Of a stretch of 8,638 nucleotides of DNA, positions 1 to 6,347 are shown one piece after another. A model generated the notes under the pieces. That model saw only the letters and a list, made by a program, of their open reading frames with translations, did not search any database and was not told where the DNA came from. The stretch comes from CALLQB01 sp036479275 (GTDB lineage Bacteria; Actinomycetota; Acidimicrobiia; Acidimicrobiales; SHLQ01). The position numbers and the translations under genes were made by a program. The stretch spans positions 1 to 8,638 of the forward strand of contig CBERPN010000181.1 in assembly GCA_965524675.1 (NCBI GenBank), in the 5' to 3' direction. Within the stretch, counting starts at the first letter, position 1. Every line of letters begins with the position of its first letter.

Positions 1-103
1 GCGCCATAACTTGCGGGGTTTGCGGTTTTGGGTTGTGGTTGGTTGTCGTTCGCTTGGCTCTCTTACGAAGTTCTGGCGCTGGGGCGCCATAACTTGCGGG
101 GTT
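1..103. repeat. 20-bp direct repeat pair in intergenic DNA
   Basis: The 20-mer GCGCCATAACTTGCGGGGTT occurs exactly at 1-20 and again at 84-103, an 83-bp period. The DNA between them is GT-rich (21-60) and has no convincing coding content. The first copy touches the window edge, so more copies may lie to the left. An exact 20-bp repeat outside a gene suggests a dispersed or tandem intergenic element, but its class cannot be named from one locus. Confidence 0.75.
68..95. repeat. GC-rich inverted repeat (hairpin)
   Basis: Arms 68-79 (AAGTTCTGGCGC) and 84-95 (GCGCCATAACTT) pair at 11 of 12 positions around a TGGG loop (80-83); only C73/T90 mismatch. The right arm is the start of the second copy of the 20-bp direct repeat, so the hairpin and the direct repeat are parts of one element. 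There is no following T-run, so it is not a convincing intrinsic terminator in either direction. It looks more like a REP-type or miniature-element stem. Confidence 0.6.
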
Positions 104-115
104 CGGCGCTCCGGC

Positions 116-149
116 ATTAGGGACGCTCGATTAGGGACGTGTCTGACAC
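116..149. repeat. Short tandem repeat followed by GTGTC-T-GACAC palindrome
   Basis: ATTAGGGACG is present at 116-125 and again at 130-139, separated by CTCG. The second copy runs directly into the interrupted palindrome GTGTC-T-GACAC at 139-149. The compact arrangement suggests a second small repeat element adjoining the hairpin element on its left. I see no gene in it. Confidence 0.5.
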
Positions 150-178
150 CGTTGGTTGACCGTCGCACGAATGGAGTG

Positions 179-188
179 GTTTGCAAAC
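179..188. promoter_or_regulatory. 10-bp perfect palindrome just upstream of the phosphatase start
   Basis: GTTTGCAAAC (179-188) is a perfect 10-bp palindrome ending 12 nt before the phosphatase ATG at 201. It occupies the place where a promoter -10 region or 5' leader is expected. A TTGACC at 156-161 could be a -35 element, but no good -10 hexamer follows at 16-18 nt. A regulator site is possible; chance occurrence cannot be excluded. Confidence 0.3.
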
Positions 189-200
189 TAAGAATTAGCC

Positions 201-698
201 ATGTCGGCCAACTCGACCCCTTCCATCTCGATCTGCTTTGTGTGTCTTGGCAATATTTGTCGATCGCCGACCGCCGAGGGGGTAATGCGTTCGCTGGTGG
301 CCGAACGCGGGCTTGATGATCGGGTAGTCATCGATAGCGCTGGTACCGCTGGCTATCACGTTGGGTCGCCGCCCGATCCCCGCAGCGTCGCCGAGGCTGC
401 CCGAAATGGGATCTCTATCGCCGATCAGCGAAGTCGACAATTTCACGTCGGCGACTTCGCCTTCTTCGATCTTGTGGTGGCGATGGACGACTCAAATTTC
501 GCCGACTTGGTAGATCTTGCCCCTGACGATGAGACGGCGAGCCTGGTGACTCGACTTCGCCAGTTCGACCCGGCCGCGCCCAGCGATCTCGATGTGCCCG
601 ACCCTTACTACCACGACGGCTTCGATGGGGTCTTCAGAATCATCGACCACGCCTGTCGAGGCCTTTTGTTGCACGTCGAGCAGATTCTCGTGCCCTGA
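201..698 (+). CDS. Low-molecular-weight protein tyrosine phosphatase
   Basis: This is a 165-residue cytosolic phosphatase of the LMW-PTP/arsenate reductase-like fold, which hydrolyses phosphotyrosine through a cysteinyl-phosphate intermediate. The signature P-loop CLGNICRS sits at residues 15-22, with nucleophile Cys15, a second cysteine Cys20 and phosphate-binding Arg21 (C-X5-R). The general-acid motif DPYY lies near the C-terminus (Asp134, followed by Tyr136 and Tyr137). SAGTAGYHVG (46-55) is the usual family block after the second strand. The length is normal for the family. The ATG at 201 places the P-loop at the expected distance from the N-terminus, but only a weak AAGAA precedes it, so initiation may be leaderless or weak. 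It stands alone: repeats lie upstream, and a separate promoter drives the following operon. Homologues include mycobacterial PtpA and capsule-associated Wzb; nothing nearby identifies a substrate. Confidence 0.93.
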   Translation: MSANSTPSISICFVCLGNICRSPTAEGVMRSLVAERGLDDRVVIDSAGTAGYHVGSPPDPRSVAEAARNGISIADQRSRQFHVGDFAFFDLVVAMDDSNFADLVDLAPDDETASLVTRLRQFDPAAPSDLDVPDPYYHDGFDGVFRIIDHACRGLLLHVEQILVP

Positions 699-721
699 GT
701 CGACCCCGATCTACAAGTGGG

Positions 722-750
722 TTGAGAAGTGAGTCGATTTTGTCTATGGT
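722..750 (+). promoter_or_regulatory. Probable sigma70-type promoter of the transporter operon
   Basis: TTGAGA at 722-727 matches the -35 consensus at 5 of 6 positions. TATGGT at 745-750 matches the -10 consensus at 4 of 6, and the spacer is exactly 17 nt. Transcription would begin near 757, leaving a leader of roughly 38 nt before the ATG at 795. The leader contains GGTT/AACC arms (around 765-780), too short to call an operator with confidence. This is the only good promoter-like pair I see before the operon. Confidence 0.5.
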
Positions 751-781
751 TTTCGAGCTAAGCGGGTTAGTCCGACAACCG

Positions 782-790
782 AGGGGGAAG
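782..790 (+). promoter_or_regulatory. Ribosome binding site deciding the receptor start
   Basis: The purine run AGGGGGAAG lies 4 nt before the ATG at 795, with the G-run core about 7 nt away. A TTG at 792 is immediately upstream and in frame, but it sits too close to the purine run, so the ATG at 795 is preferred. Confidence 0.6.
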
Positions 791-794
791 TTTG

Positions 795-2129
795 ATGAGT
801 AAGAGTCGTTCGAAATGGGTGGCGCTGCTGCTATTGCTGGCGCTCATCGCGGCATCATGTGGCAGCGACGACGCCCAAGTCGCGGTGGATGATCCGGCTG
901 AAGAACCTGCAGAGGAGCCTGCCGAAGAACCAGCAGAGGAGCCTGCCGAAGATCCGGAGGAGCCTGCCGAAGAACCTGCTGAAGAAGAACCAGCCGAAGA
1001 GCCGGAAGAGCCCGCAAACACAGAGCCCATCAAGATCGGTTCGCTAACCTCGCTTAGCGGTCCGTTCACATCGTGGGGAATTCCTTCGAGCACCGGCATG
1101 CAGCTCGCAGTAAATGAGATCAACGCAGACGGTGGAATCGACGGGCGAATGCTCGAGTTGATCATCATCGACGATCAATCCAACCCTGAAGAGGGCGTGC
1201 TCGGTCTAGAACGTCTAATCGAAGAAGGCGTTGTCGCAGTCGCTGGCACTATTTCAAGTGGTGTCGGACTCGCAACAGCAATCGTGGCCGAAGAAGAACA
1301 GGTCCCATTGTTCTTGAGCAAGGCCGGTTCCGCGGCGATCCTCACCACCGATAGCCGCTACACCTTCCGAACCTGCCTACCCGCGGCGCCGATGATCGCA
1401 GCGCCATGGGCTCAATATGCGACCGAACAGGGATTCTCCAAGATCGGCGTCATCATCGCCGACTACGAGTGGGGCCAGTCCTTCCAGGCTGCGGTCGAAA
1501 CCGAATTCGGCGCTCTTGAAGGCGTCGAGGTTCAGGTCGAGGTCGCCCCGGTCCCCGAGAAAGACTTCACCACCTACCTTCGAAGCCTCAGCGGGTTCGA
1601 ACCAGATCTGCTTCTCGGTACTGGTCACCCACCGGGTGTTGGAGCCATCTTGGTTCAGTCCGCCGACCTCGGCTTCGACGTGGGCGTATCCGGCCCATCC
1701 TCATCGCTGTCATCGGTCATGGAGGGGGCGGGCGACGTTGCAATCGAGCGCTACCTCGATTACAGCTGCGCCGACTACTTCAGCGACGACTATCAAGACT
1801 TGGCAAAGCGTTACATCGCAGATTCCGGCCAGGGCTTCATGGAGGACGATGCAGTAGCGGGCTTCGGCGTTGTAACGATGGTAGCTGACGCCATTAGCAA
1901 CGTCGGCGACGACCCAGCTGCCATCGCCGAGTACCTACACGGCCAGACATATGACCTTCCCGGTTATGCCTTCCAGATGGGTTGGACCGAGTGGGGCGAA
2001 CTCGCCACCTCTCAGCCCCTGCTCATCGGCGTCGGCGCCGGACCAGCGCCCGACGGCGTGAACGAATTGGGCGACTGGTATCCAGAGCGGCTGTTCTTGT
2101 CAGATCCGCTCGAGCCCTTCGTCCCGTAA
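795..2129 (+). CDS. Liv-type ABC transporter substrate-binding lipoprotein
   Basis: This 444-residue receptor belongs to the type I periplasmic-binding-protein family (Peripla_BP_6, LivJ/AmiC-like). Basic residues 2-7 precede a hydrophobic segment (about 8-20) and a lipobox ending AASC, so Cys22 should be lipidated and anchor the receptor outside the cytoplasmic membrane. Residues 34-73 form a low-complexity acidic EEPA linker. The ligand-binding module starts at about 78 with IKIGSLTSLSGPF, a family hallmark, and continues with GMQLAVNEINADGGIDGR (101-118). Two cysteines, Cys194 and Cys325, lie in the binding domain. It is the first gene of the operon with livG, livF, livH and livM homologues. 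The family binds branched-chain amino acids, amides, urea or aromatic acids. The neighbouring boxC and paaX-like genes make an aromatic carboxylate a reasonable guess (inference), but the ligand cannot be read from the sequence. Confidence 0.92.
   Translation: MSKSRSKWVALLLLLALIAASCGSDDAQVAVDDPAEEPAEEPAEEPAEEPAEDPEEPAEEPAEEEPAEEPEEPANTEPIKIGSLTSLSGPFTSWGIPSSTGMQLAVNEINADGGIDGRMLELIIIDDQSNPEEGVLGLERLIEEGVVAVAGTISSGVGLATAIVAEEEQVPLFLSKAGSAAILTTDSRYTFRTCLPAAPMIAAPWAQYATEQGFSKIGVIIADYEWGQSFQAAVETEFGALEGVEVQVEVAPVPEKDFTTYLRSLSGFEPDLLLGTGHPPGVGAILVQSADLGFDVGVSGPSSSLSSVMEGAGDVAIERYLDYSCADYFSDDYQDLAKRYIADSGQGFMEDDAVAGFGVVTMVADAISNVGDDPAAIAEYLHGQTYDLPGYAFQMGWTEWGELATSQPLLIGVGAGPAPDGVNELGDWYPERLFLSDPLEPFVP
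900..1012 (+). repeat. 24-bp coding tandem repeat encoding the EEPA linker
   Basis: Two near-identical 24-bp units lie at 900-923 and 924-947, differing at one base (CCT versus CCA). A 21-bp derivative follows at 948-968, then more degenerate GAAGAACC units to about 1012. All keep the reading frame and encode Glu-Glu-Pro-Ala. The near-identity at DNA level, not only at protein level, suggests recent slippage or unequal exchange. Confidence 0.8.
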
Positions 2130-2145
2130 GGCGACGGGCTCCTAA

Positions 2146-2892
2146 GTGACCCTTCTGTCACTCGAAGGGGTCGAGAAACGTTTCGGCGGGCTCCCCGCTG
2201 TGAACGGTGTGAACCTAAAGGTCGGCGAGGGCGAAATTCTCGCTCTCGTCGGCCCTAACGGTGCTGGCAAAAGTACCTTGCTCAAAGCGATTAGCGGATT
2301 GCAACCTCCCTCCCAAGGCGTGATTAGTTTCCTCGGCGAAAACATTGCTGGTCTAAAAGCTAACGAGGCACGAAAGCGCGGGATCTCGATGGTGCTTCAG
2401 ACCCCTCGAACCTTCGAGTCGATGACGGTGCGCGACAACGTCGCTGTAGGGGCGAGGTTTGGGTCGGTTGGCGGACGTCCTTCTGCGTCGGTAATCGCAG
2501 AGCGAGTCACCGAGGCCCTCGGGTTTGTTGGATTGGCCGACCTCGGCGCGCAGAGCGTCGGCACCCTCAATCTGCACCAGCAGCGGTTTCTTGAGTTAGC
2601 TCGCTCGCTGGCGGGTCGGCCCAAGCTGCTGCTTCTCGACGAGGTGATGGCTGGTCTAAACGACACCGAGCTTCAGGCATCGATTGACATCGTACTGATG
2701 GCACGCGACCAGCTAGGAATCACGGTCATCTGGGTGGAGCACGTAATGAAGGCTGTGATGAAACTTGCCGAGCGAGTAGTCGTGCTCGATTTCGGCAAGA
2801 TTCTGGCCGACGGCGCTCCTGATGACGTCATGCGCAATCCGGCCGTCGTAACAGCGTATCTCGGCTCTGAAATGGCATCCCATGGCGGATGA
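2146..2892 (+). CDS. livG: Liv-type ABC transporter ATP-binding protein (LivG-like)
   Basis: This 248-residue cytosolic ATPase is one of two nucleotide-binding subunits powering the importer. Walker A GPNGAGKST is at residues 36-44, the Q-loop glutamine at Gln85, Walker B with the catalytic glutamate (LLLLDE) at 161-166, and the H-loop histidine at His199. The C-terminus NPAVVTAYLGSE is typical of LivG. Two positions are unusual: the ABC signature reads LNLHQ (141-145) where LivG normally has LS/LA-Y/G-GQ, and Walker B is followed by Val-Met instead of Pro. The start is GTG at 2146, 16 nt after the receptor stop. No strong Shine-Dalgarno is present (only AAGG at the receptor stop), so translational coupling is likely. 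The end overlaps the next gene by 11 bp. Confidence 0.92.
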   Translation: MTLLSLEGVEKRFGGLPAVNGVNLKVGEGEILALVGPNGAGKSTLLKAISGLQPPSQGVISFLGENIAGLKANEARKRGISMVLQTPRTFESMTVRDNVAVGARFGSVGGRPSASVIAERVTEALGFVGLADLGAQSVGTLNLHQQRFLELARSLAGRPKLLLLDEVMAGLNDTELQASIDIVLMARDQLGITVIWVEHVMKAVMKLAERVVVLDFGKILADGAPDDVMRNPAVVTAYLGSEMASHGG

Positions 2893-3592
2893 CTTGCTCC
2901 GAATTTCTAGTCTTTGCGCTGGGTATTTGGGTGAAGATGTCGTACACGATGTCGACCTCTCGATCGCCGCCGGCGAGGCGGTTGCCGTGATCGGGTCAAA
3001 TGGGGCTGGCAAGACCACCCTCTTCAAGGCGATTTGTGGGATGTCGGCTCCCTCGGCTGGCACGGTGACCTTCGATGGCACCAACATTGCGGGGCTCGGA
3101 GCGCACCAAGTTGTGCGAGCCGGTATCGCCTATGTGCCCGCCGAACGCCATCTTTTCCCAAGCATGACGGTACGCGACAACCTCGCACTCGGCGCCTATC
3201 CAAAACGCCCAGAACCAAAGCAGTTGGACTTCGTTTTCGAACTCTTTCCTCGGCTGAAGGAAAGATCGAGCCAGCACGCCGGAACCATGAGCGGTGGCGA
3301 GCAGCAGATGGTAGCGGTTGGCCGGGCGATCATGAGCAATCCTCGGCTGCTGATGCTCGATGAACCGACCACAGGGCTGTCACCCCTGCTCGCATCCGAG
3401 GCATACAAGGCCTTAGCCGAGTTGCGCGCTGACGGGCTGACCATCTTGGTCGCCGAGCAACAGGTGCCGTTGGCTTTAGAGTTGGCCGACCGCGGCTATG
3501 TGCTCGATCACGGCCGAGTTCAGCTGACAGGAACCTCAGACGAATTAGCTGACGACCCCGAGGTGCGGCGCGCCTACTTGGGTGTGGCGTGA
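2882..3592 (+). CDS. livF: Liv-type ABC transporter ATP-binding protein (LivF-like)
   Basis: This second nucleotide-binding subunit of the importer has 236 residues, normal for LivF. Walker A GSNGAGKTT is at residues 38-46, a canonical signature MSGGEQQ at 136-142, and Walker B LLMLDEP at 156-162. The Q-loop region has the LivF-like YVPAERHLFP instead of a plain glutamine. The H-loop histidine is replaced by glutamine in AEQQ (191-194), as is usual in LivF proteins (VEQN). It therefore supplies the canonical signature motif that its LivG partner lacks. The ATG at 2882 overlaps the livG end by 11 bp in another frame, indicating coupled translation. The gene ends 10 nt before the livH start, and its stop codon lies within the livH ribosome binding site. 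Confidence 0.93.
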   Translation: MADDLLRISSLCAGYLGEDVVHDVDLSIAAGEAVAVIGSNGAGKTTLFKAICGMSAPSAGTVTFDGTNIAGLGAHQVVRAGIAYVPAERHLFPSMTVRDNLALGAYPKRPEPKQLDFVFELFPRLKERSSQHAGTMSGGEQQMVAVGRAIMSNPRLLMLDEPTTGLSPLLASEAYKALAELRADGLTILVAEQQVPLALELADRGYVLDHGRVQLTGTSDELADDPEVRRAYLGVA

Positions 3593-3596
3593 GGAG
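3591..3596 (+). promoter_or_regulatory. Ribosome binding site deciding the livH start
   Basis: GAGGAG at 3591-3596 lies 6 nt before the ATG at 3603. This favours 3603 over the in-frame GTG at 3582, which would add seven polar residues (MWREEFA) overlapping livF and has no better site. Confidence 0.7.
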
Positions 3597-3602
3597 TTCG
3601 CG

Positions 3603-4460
3603 ATGACCGCAGTAGTTCTCGACGGGATTGTTCTCGGCCTACAGATGGGTCTGTTAGGAGTCGGCCTCACCTTGGTCTATGGACTCGGTGGAGTCCTGAA
3701 CCTCGCTCACGGGCAGTTTGCCGTGTTCGCAGCCATAGTTATCGCTCGACTACTCGATGCAGACCTTTCGCTGTGGGTAGCAATCCCTGCCGGGTTGGTT
3801 TGCGCGGCGTTATTGGGTTTGGTTATCGACCTGAGCTTGATGCGGCCCGTGTACCGGCTACGGGGCGAAGACCGGGTGCTCTTGGGACTCTTACTAATGC
3901 TAGGTGTCGGAACCATCATCGATGGCCTACTCGAATGGCGCTACCCAATCGAGGCATTGAGCATCCGAGTGCCCGGTGGCCCCGTTTCTGTTCTGGGCGT
4001 CCCAATGCGACGAGGCGGTCTGGTGGGATCAGCAATGGCCTTAACCGCAGGCGCTGCGTTGTTCGGGTTCTTTCGATTCTCGACCTTCGGAAGAGCCACG
4101 AGGTCGGTGATCCAAGACGAAGACGGTGCCCGACTATGTGGTGTCAACCCCGGAACGGTTCGCACCACGATCTTTGTACTGAGCGGCATTTTGGCTGGGT
4201 TGGTCGGGATCTCGCGGTCGATGACCGCGCCGATCGAAGTCACCAGTGGAGTGGGCCTTACGATCACTGCCCTAATTGTCGCGGTGGTAGGGGGTTTGGG
4301 CAGCGTGTCGGGCGCGTTTCTAGCGGGCGTACTCCTAGGCATCGTTAGCACGGTAAGCGCTTTCTACATCGGCTCCTACATAACCACAATCGTACTACTG
4401 GCTACCGCTGCATTGACTATCGTGTTCAGGCCGAGCGGCCTGTTAGGACACCGTCCGTGA
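3603..4460 (+). CDS. livH: Liv-type ABC transporter permease (LivH-like)
   Basis: This integral membrane permease has 285 residues and about eight hydrophobic segments, and forms half of the translocation pathway. Family landmarks are GLTLVYG (21-27) and NLAHG (33-37) in the N-terminal segment. The cytoplasmic coupling loop FGRATRSVIQDEDGARLCGV (162-181), which docks on the ATPases, and GGLGSVSGAFLAGVLLG (230-246) near the C-terminus also fit. The arrangement matches LivH rather than LivM. Its last codons overlap the livM start by 4 bp (GTGA), a standard coupling junction. Relatives also serve urea and aromatic-acid importers, so the family name does not fix the substrate. Confidence 0.92.
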   Translation: MTAVVLDGIVLGLQMGLLGVGLTLVYGLGGVLNLAHGQFAVFAAIVIARLLDADLSLWVAIPAGLVCAALLGLVIDLSLMRPVYRLRGEDRVLLGLLLMLGVGTIIDGLLEWRYPIEALSIRVPGGPVSVLGVPMRRGGLVGSAMALTAGAALFGFFRFSTFGRATRSVIQDEDGARLCGVNPGTVRTTIFVLSGILAGLVGISRSMTAPIEVTSGVGLTITALIVAVVGGLGSVSGAFLAGVLLGIVSTVSAFYIGSYITTIVLLATAALTIVFRPSGLLGHRP

Positions 4461-5446
4461 GCGAGATTGTGGAGTCGGCTCGGTCGAAGACTTCGCTCGT
4501 GCGAGACTATGGGCCGATCGTGCTTGCGGCCGCGCTTCTAGCGTTGGTACCGCTGGCTTTTCACGACTCGCCATCGAAGATGACCGTGATAATAGGTGGA
4601 CTGCTTTTTTGTGCTTACGCGATTGGCTTCAACGTGATCTTCGGAAGCACCGGACAACTCTTCTTGTGCACCGGAGCGCTCGCTGGCATCGGCGGGTTCT
4701 CGGCCGCCATCGTCAACGACCGAACCGGGGTCCCGATGCTGCTAGCGATCGCGATCGGTGGCTTGTTGGCCGCACTGGTCGGTGGTCTGCTCAGCTGGAT
4801 AGCGGTCAGCCGCTCACTCGACACGATCTTCACAGGCGTAGTGACCTTGGCGTTCTCCTTGTCGTTTGAGAACTTCGTCCTCGGCCGCAAGGATCTCACC
4901 GGAGGCGAGACCGGCATACGAATCGAGGCCGCATCCGAGACGATCCTCGACGACCAGGTCGCCCCTTACTACATATTTCTTGGCCTAGTGGTTGTCTACC
5001 TGGTTCTGTATCGGGTGATTCAAAGGTCGCAGATGGGTTGGGCATTCAAGGCGTTGCGCGATGACGAGGTCGCCGCGGAGCTAGCTGGGGTTGACGTGAC
5101 TCGGTACCGGGTTTACGCCGGAATCATCGGCTCGGCAATGCTCGGCGTTGCCGGAGCGGTGTTTGCGTTTCATCGTGGATTCATTGGCCCAACCACCTAC
5201 GCGTTCGGCGACGTCGACGTGTCGGTTCTGGTGATGTTGGTCTTTGGAGGCATTGGGTCTTTGCTCGGCCCGGTTGTCGGAGCGGTGGTGTTCACGATCC
5301 TCGATGAGGCGCTGGTCGACTTCGCGCGGCTGCGCGAGATGCTTTATGGCATCGTTATCGTGGTGCTATTCCTCGGGTTTCGCCGAGGCCTTATTCCCTC
5401 GCTCGAGTCGGTCCGTTCCAAGAGGCGTGACAGATCGGAGGGTTGA
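4457..5446 (+). CDS. livM: Liv-type ABC transporter permease (LivM-like)
   Basis: The second membrane permease has 329 residues. It has a charged N-terminus (1-18), a first hydrophobic span at about 20-35 and several further spans. The coupling loop GWAFKALRDDEVAAELAGVD (194-213) is a clear LivM signature, as is FGGIGSLLGPVVGAV (263-277). The C-terminal tail is basic (SKRRDR). The segment FGSTGQLFLCTGALAGIGGF (62-81) corresponds to the family's G-x-A-G-Q-x-S-x-G-x-A-x-F-x-G-I-G region, but the usual Ser-Leu-Gly-His is replaced by Phe-Leu-Cys-Thr. The start is GTG at 4457 with a 4-bp overlap with livH. The stop is 6 nt before the next gene, so transporter and regulator are almost certainly co-transcribed. 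Confidence 0.91.
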   Translation: MSEIVESARSKTSLVRDYGPIVLAAALLALVPLAFHDSPSKMTVIIGGLLFCAYAIGFNVIFGSTGQLFLCTGALAGIGGFSAAIVNDRTGVPMLLAIAIGGLLAALVGGLLSWIAVSRSLDTIFTGVVTLAFSLSFENFVLGRKDLTGGETGIRIEAASETILDDQVAPYYIFLGLVVVYLVLYRVIQRSQMGWAFKALRDDEVAAELAGVDVTRYRVYAGIIGSAMLGVAGAVFAFHRGFIGPTTYAFGDVDVSVLVMLVFGGIGSLLGPVVGAVVFTILDEALVDFARLREMLYGIVIVVLFLGFRRGLIPSLESVRSKRRDRSEG

Positions 5447-5452
5447 GCAAGC

Positions 5453-6310
5453 GTGAGCCCTACCGACGTCAGCGATTCGCTCGTGCGCCCACGAAGCAAC
5501 AGCAGCGCCAAGTCGTTGCTCGTCACCATATTGGGCGAGTTCGTCCAGCATCAGGGCGGCTCTGTGTGGACTAAGACGTTGGTCGACAGCCTCGGGATTC
5601 TTGGACTCGAAGAGCGCAATGCTCGTCAAGCGATCGCCCGCCTTAAGAGTCAAGACATCATCGTAGTGGAACATCTCGGCCGGGTCGCGCGCTGGACCAT
5701 CACCGAGTCTGGTGGCGATCTCTTGAGATCCGGAGCGAAACGCATATTTGGATTCGGACTCGGCAGCCAAGACTGGGATGGAAGGTGGCTGCTCGTCCAT
5801 TGTTCAATACCCGAAGCTCAGCGATCGAAGCGCCATCAGTTTCGGAGTCGCCTCGCATTTGAGGGCTTCGGGTTCATCTCGCCCACGGTGGCCATATCGC
5901 CGAACCTAGATAGTGAGACCGAAGCCAATGCCGTGATAATCGAACTTGGCCTCGTCGAGAGCGCTATCGTCTTGCGCTGTGAATCAGGGTCGATAATTCC
6001 CGATACCGACATCGGGGCTCGCACCTGGGATCTTCTCGATCTCAGTAGCGACTACGAAGCATTCATGGATGAGTTTGCCGGGTATGAACCCACCGAGCCT
6101 GGGCAGGCATTCTGTGCCGTTGTTCGACTCGTCCACTGGTGGCGACGATTTCCATTCATCGACCCTGAACTACCCGCGCAACTTCTGCCCGAGAACTGGA
6201 TTGGCCGTCGGGCCCGCGCCTTGTTTGACGACTCGTACGCCGCGTGGAAGCCAGCGGCCGACGATTGGTATCTTGCTTTGGAGCGATCATCGACCGCACC
6301 TGACCAGTAG
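5453..6310 (+). CDS. PaaX-family transcriptional regulator
   Basis: This 285-residue protein matches the PaaX family, whose founding member represses phenylacetate catabolism and is released by phenylacetyl-CoA. The N-terminal winged-helix domain spans about residues 18-85, with SLLVTILGEFV (21-31), GLEERNARQAIARLKSQDII (51-70, the probable recognition region) and WTITESG (81-87). A central PaaX domain follows with the hallmark DWDGRWLLV (107-115) and RSRLAFEGFGFISP (131-144). The C-terminal block RRFPFIDPELPAQLLPENW (231-249) is strongly diagnostic. The start is GTG at 5453 behind GGAGGG (5437-5442), 6 nt after the livM stop. It is therefore the last gene of the transporter operon and could regulate it by feedback. 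With boxC nearby, benzoyl-CoA or another aryl-CoA is a plausible effector (inference). It converges on the hydroxylase gene, and no clear terminator lies in the 37-bp gap. Confidence 0.9.
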   Translation: MSPTDVSDSLVRPRSNSSAKSLLVTILGEFVQHQGGSVWTKTLVDSLGILGLEERNARQAIARLKSQDIIVVEHLGRVARWTITESGGDLLRSGAKRIFGFGLGSQDWDGRWLLVHCSIPEAQRSKRHQFRSRLAFEGFGFISPTVAISPNLDSETEANAVIIELGLVESAIVLRCESGSIIPDTDIGARTWDLLDLSSDYEAFMDEFAGYEPTEPGQAFCAVVRLVHWWRRFPFIDPELPAQLLPENWIGRRARALFDDSYAAWKPAADDWYLALERSSTAPDQ

Positions 6311-6347
6311 TCGCACAGGTCTGGGTATTCAGTGTGTTGCCGTGTCG

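Noticed and set aside
11..316. A plus-strand open frame across the repeat region into the phosphatase gene.
   Set aside because: It overlaps the phosphatase in another frame, covers repeat DNA and shows no domain.
767..1168. Minus-strand open frame rich in Ser-Ala-Gly repeats, looking like a low-complexity surface protein.
   Set aside because: It is the antisense shadow of the EEPA-coding repeat in the receptor gene and has no independent ribosome site or family match.
3582..3602. GTG at 3582 as an earlier livH start.
   Set aside because: GAGGAG lies 6 nt before the ATG at 3603, and the added residues are not part of the LivH N-terminus.
6311..6347. A bidirectional terminator between the convergent regulator and hydroxylase genes.
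   Set aside because: Only very short CACA/TGTG arms are visible and there is no T-run on either strand.
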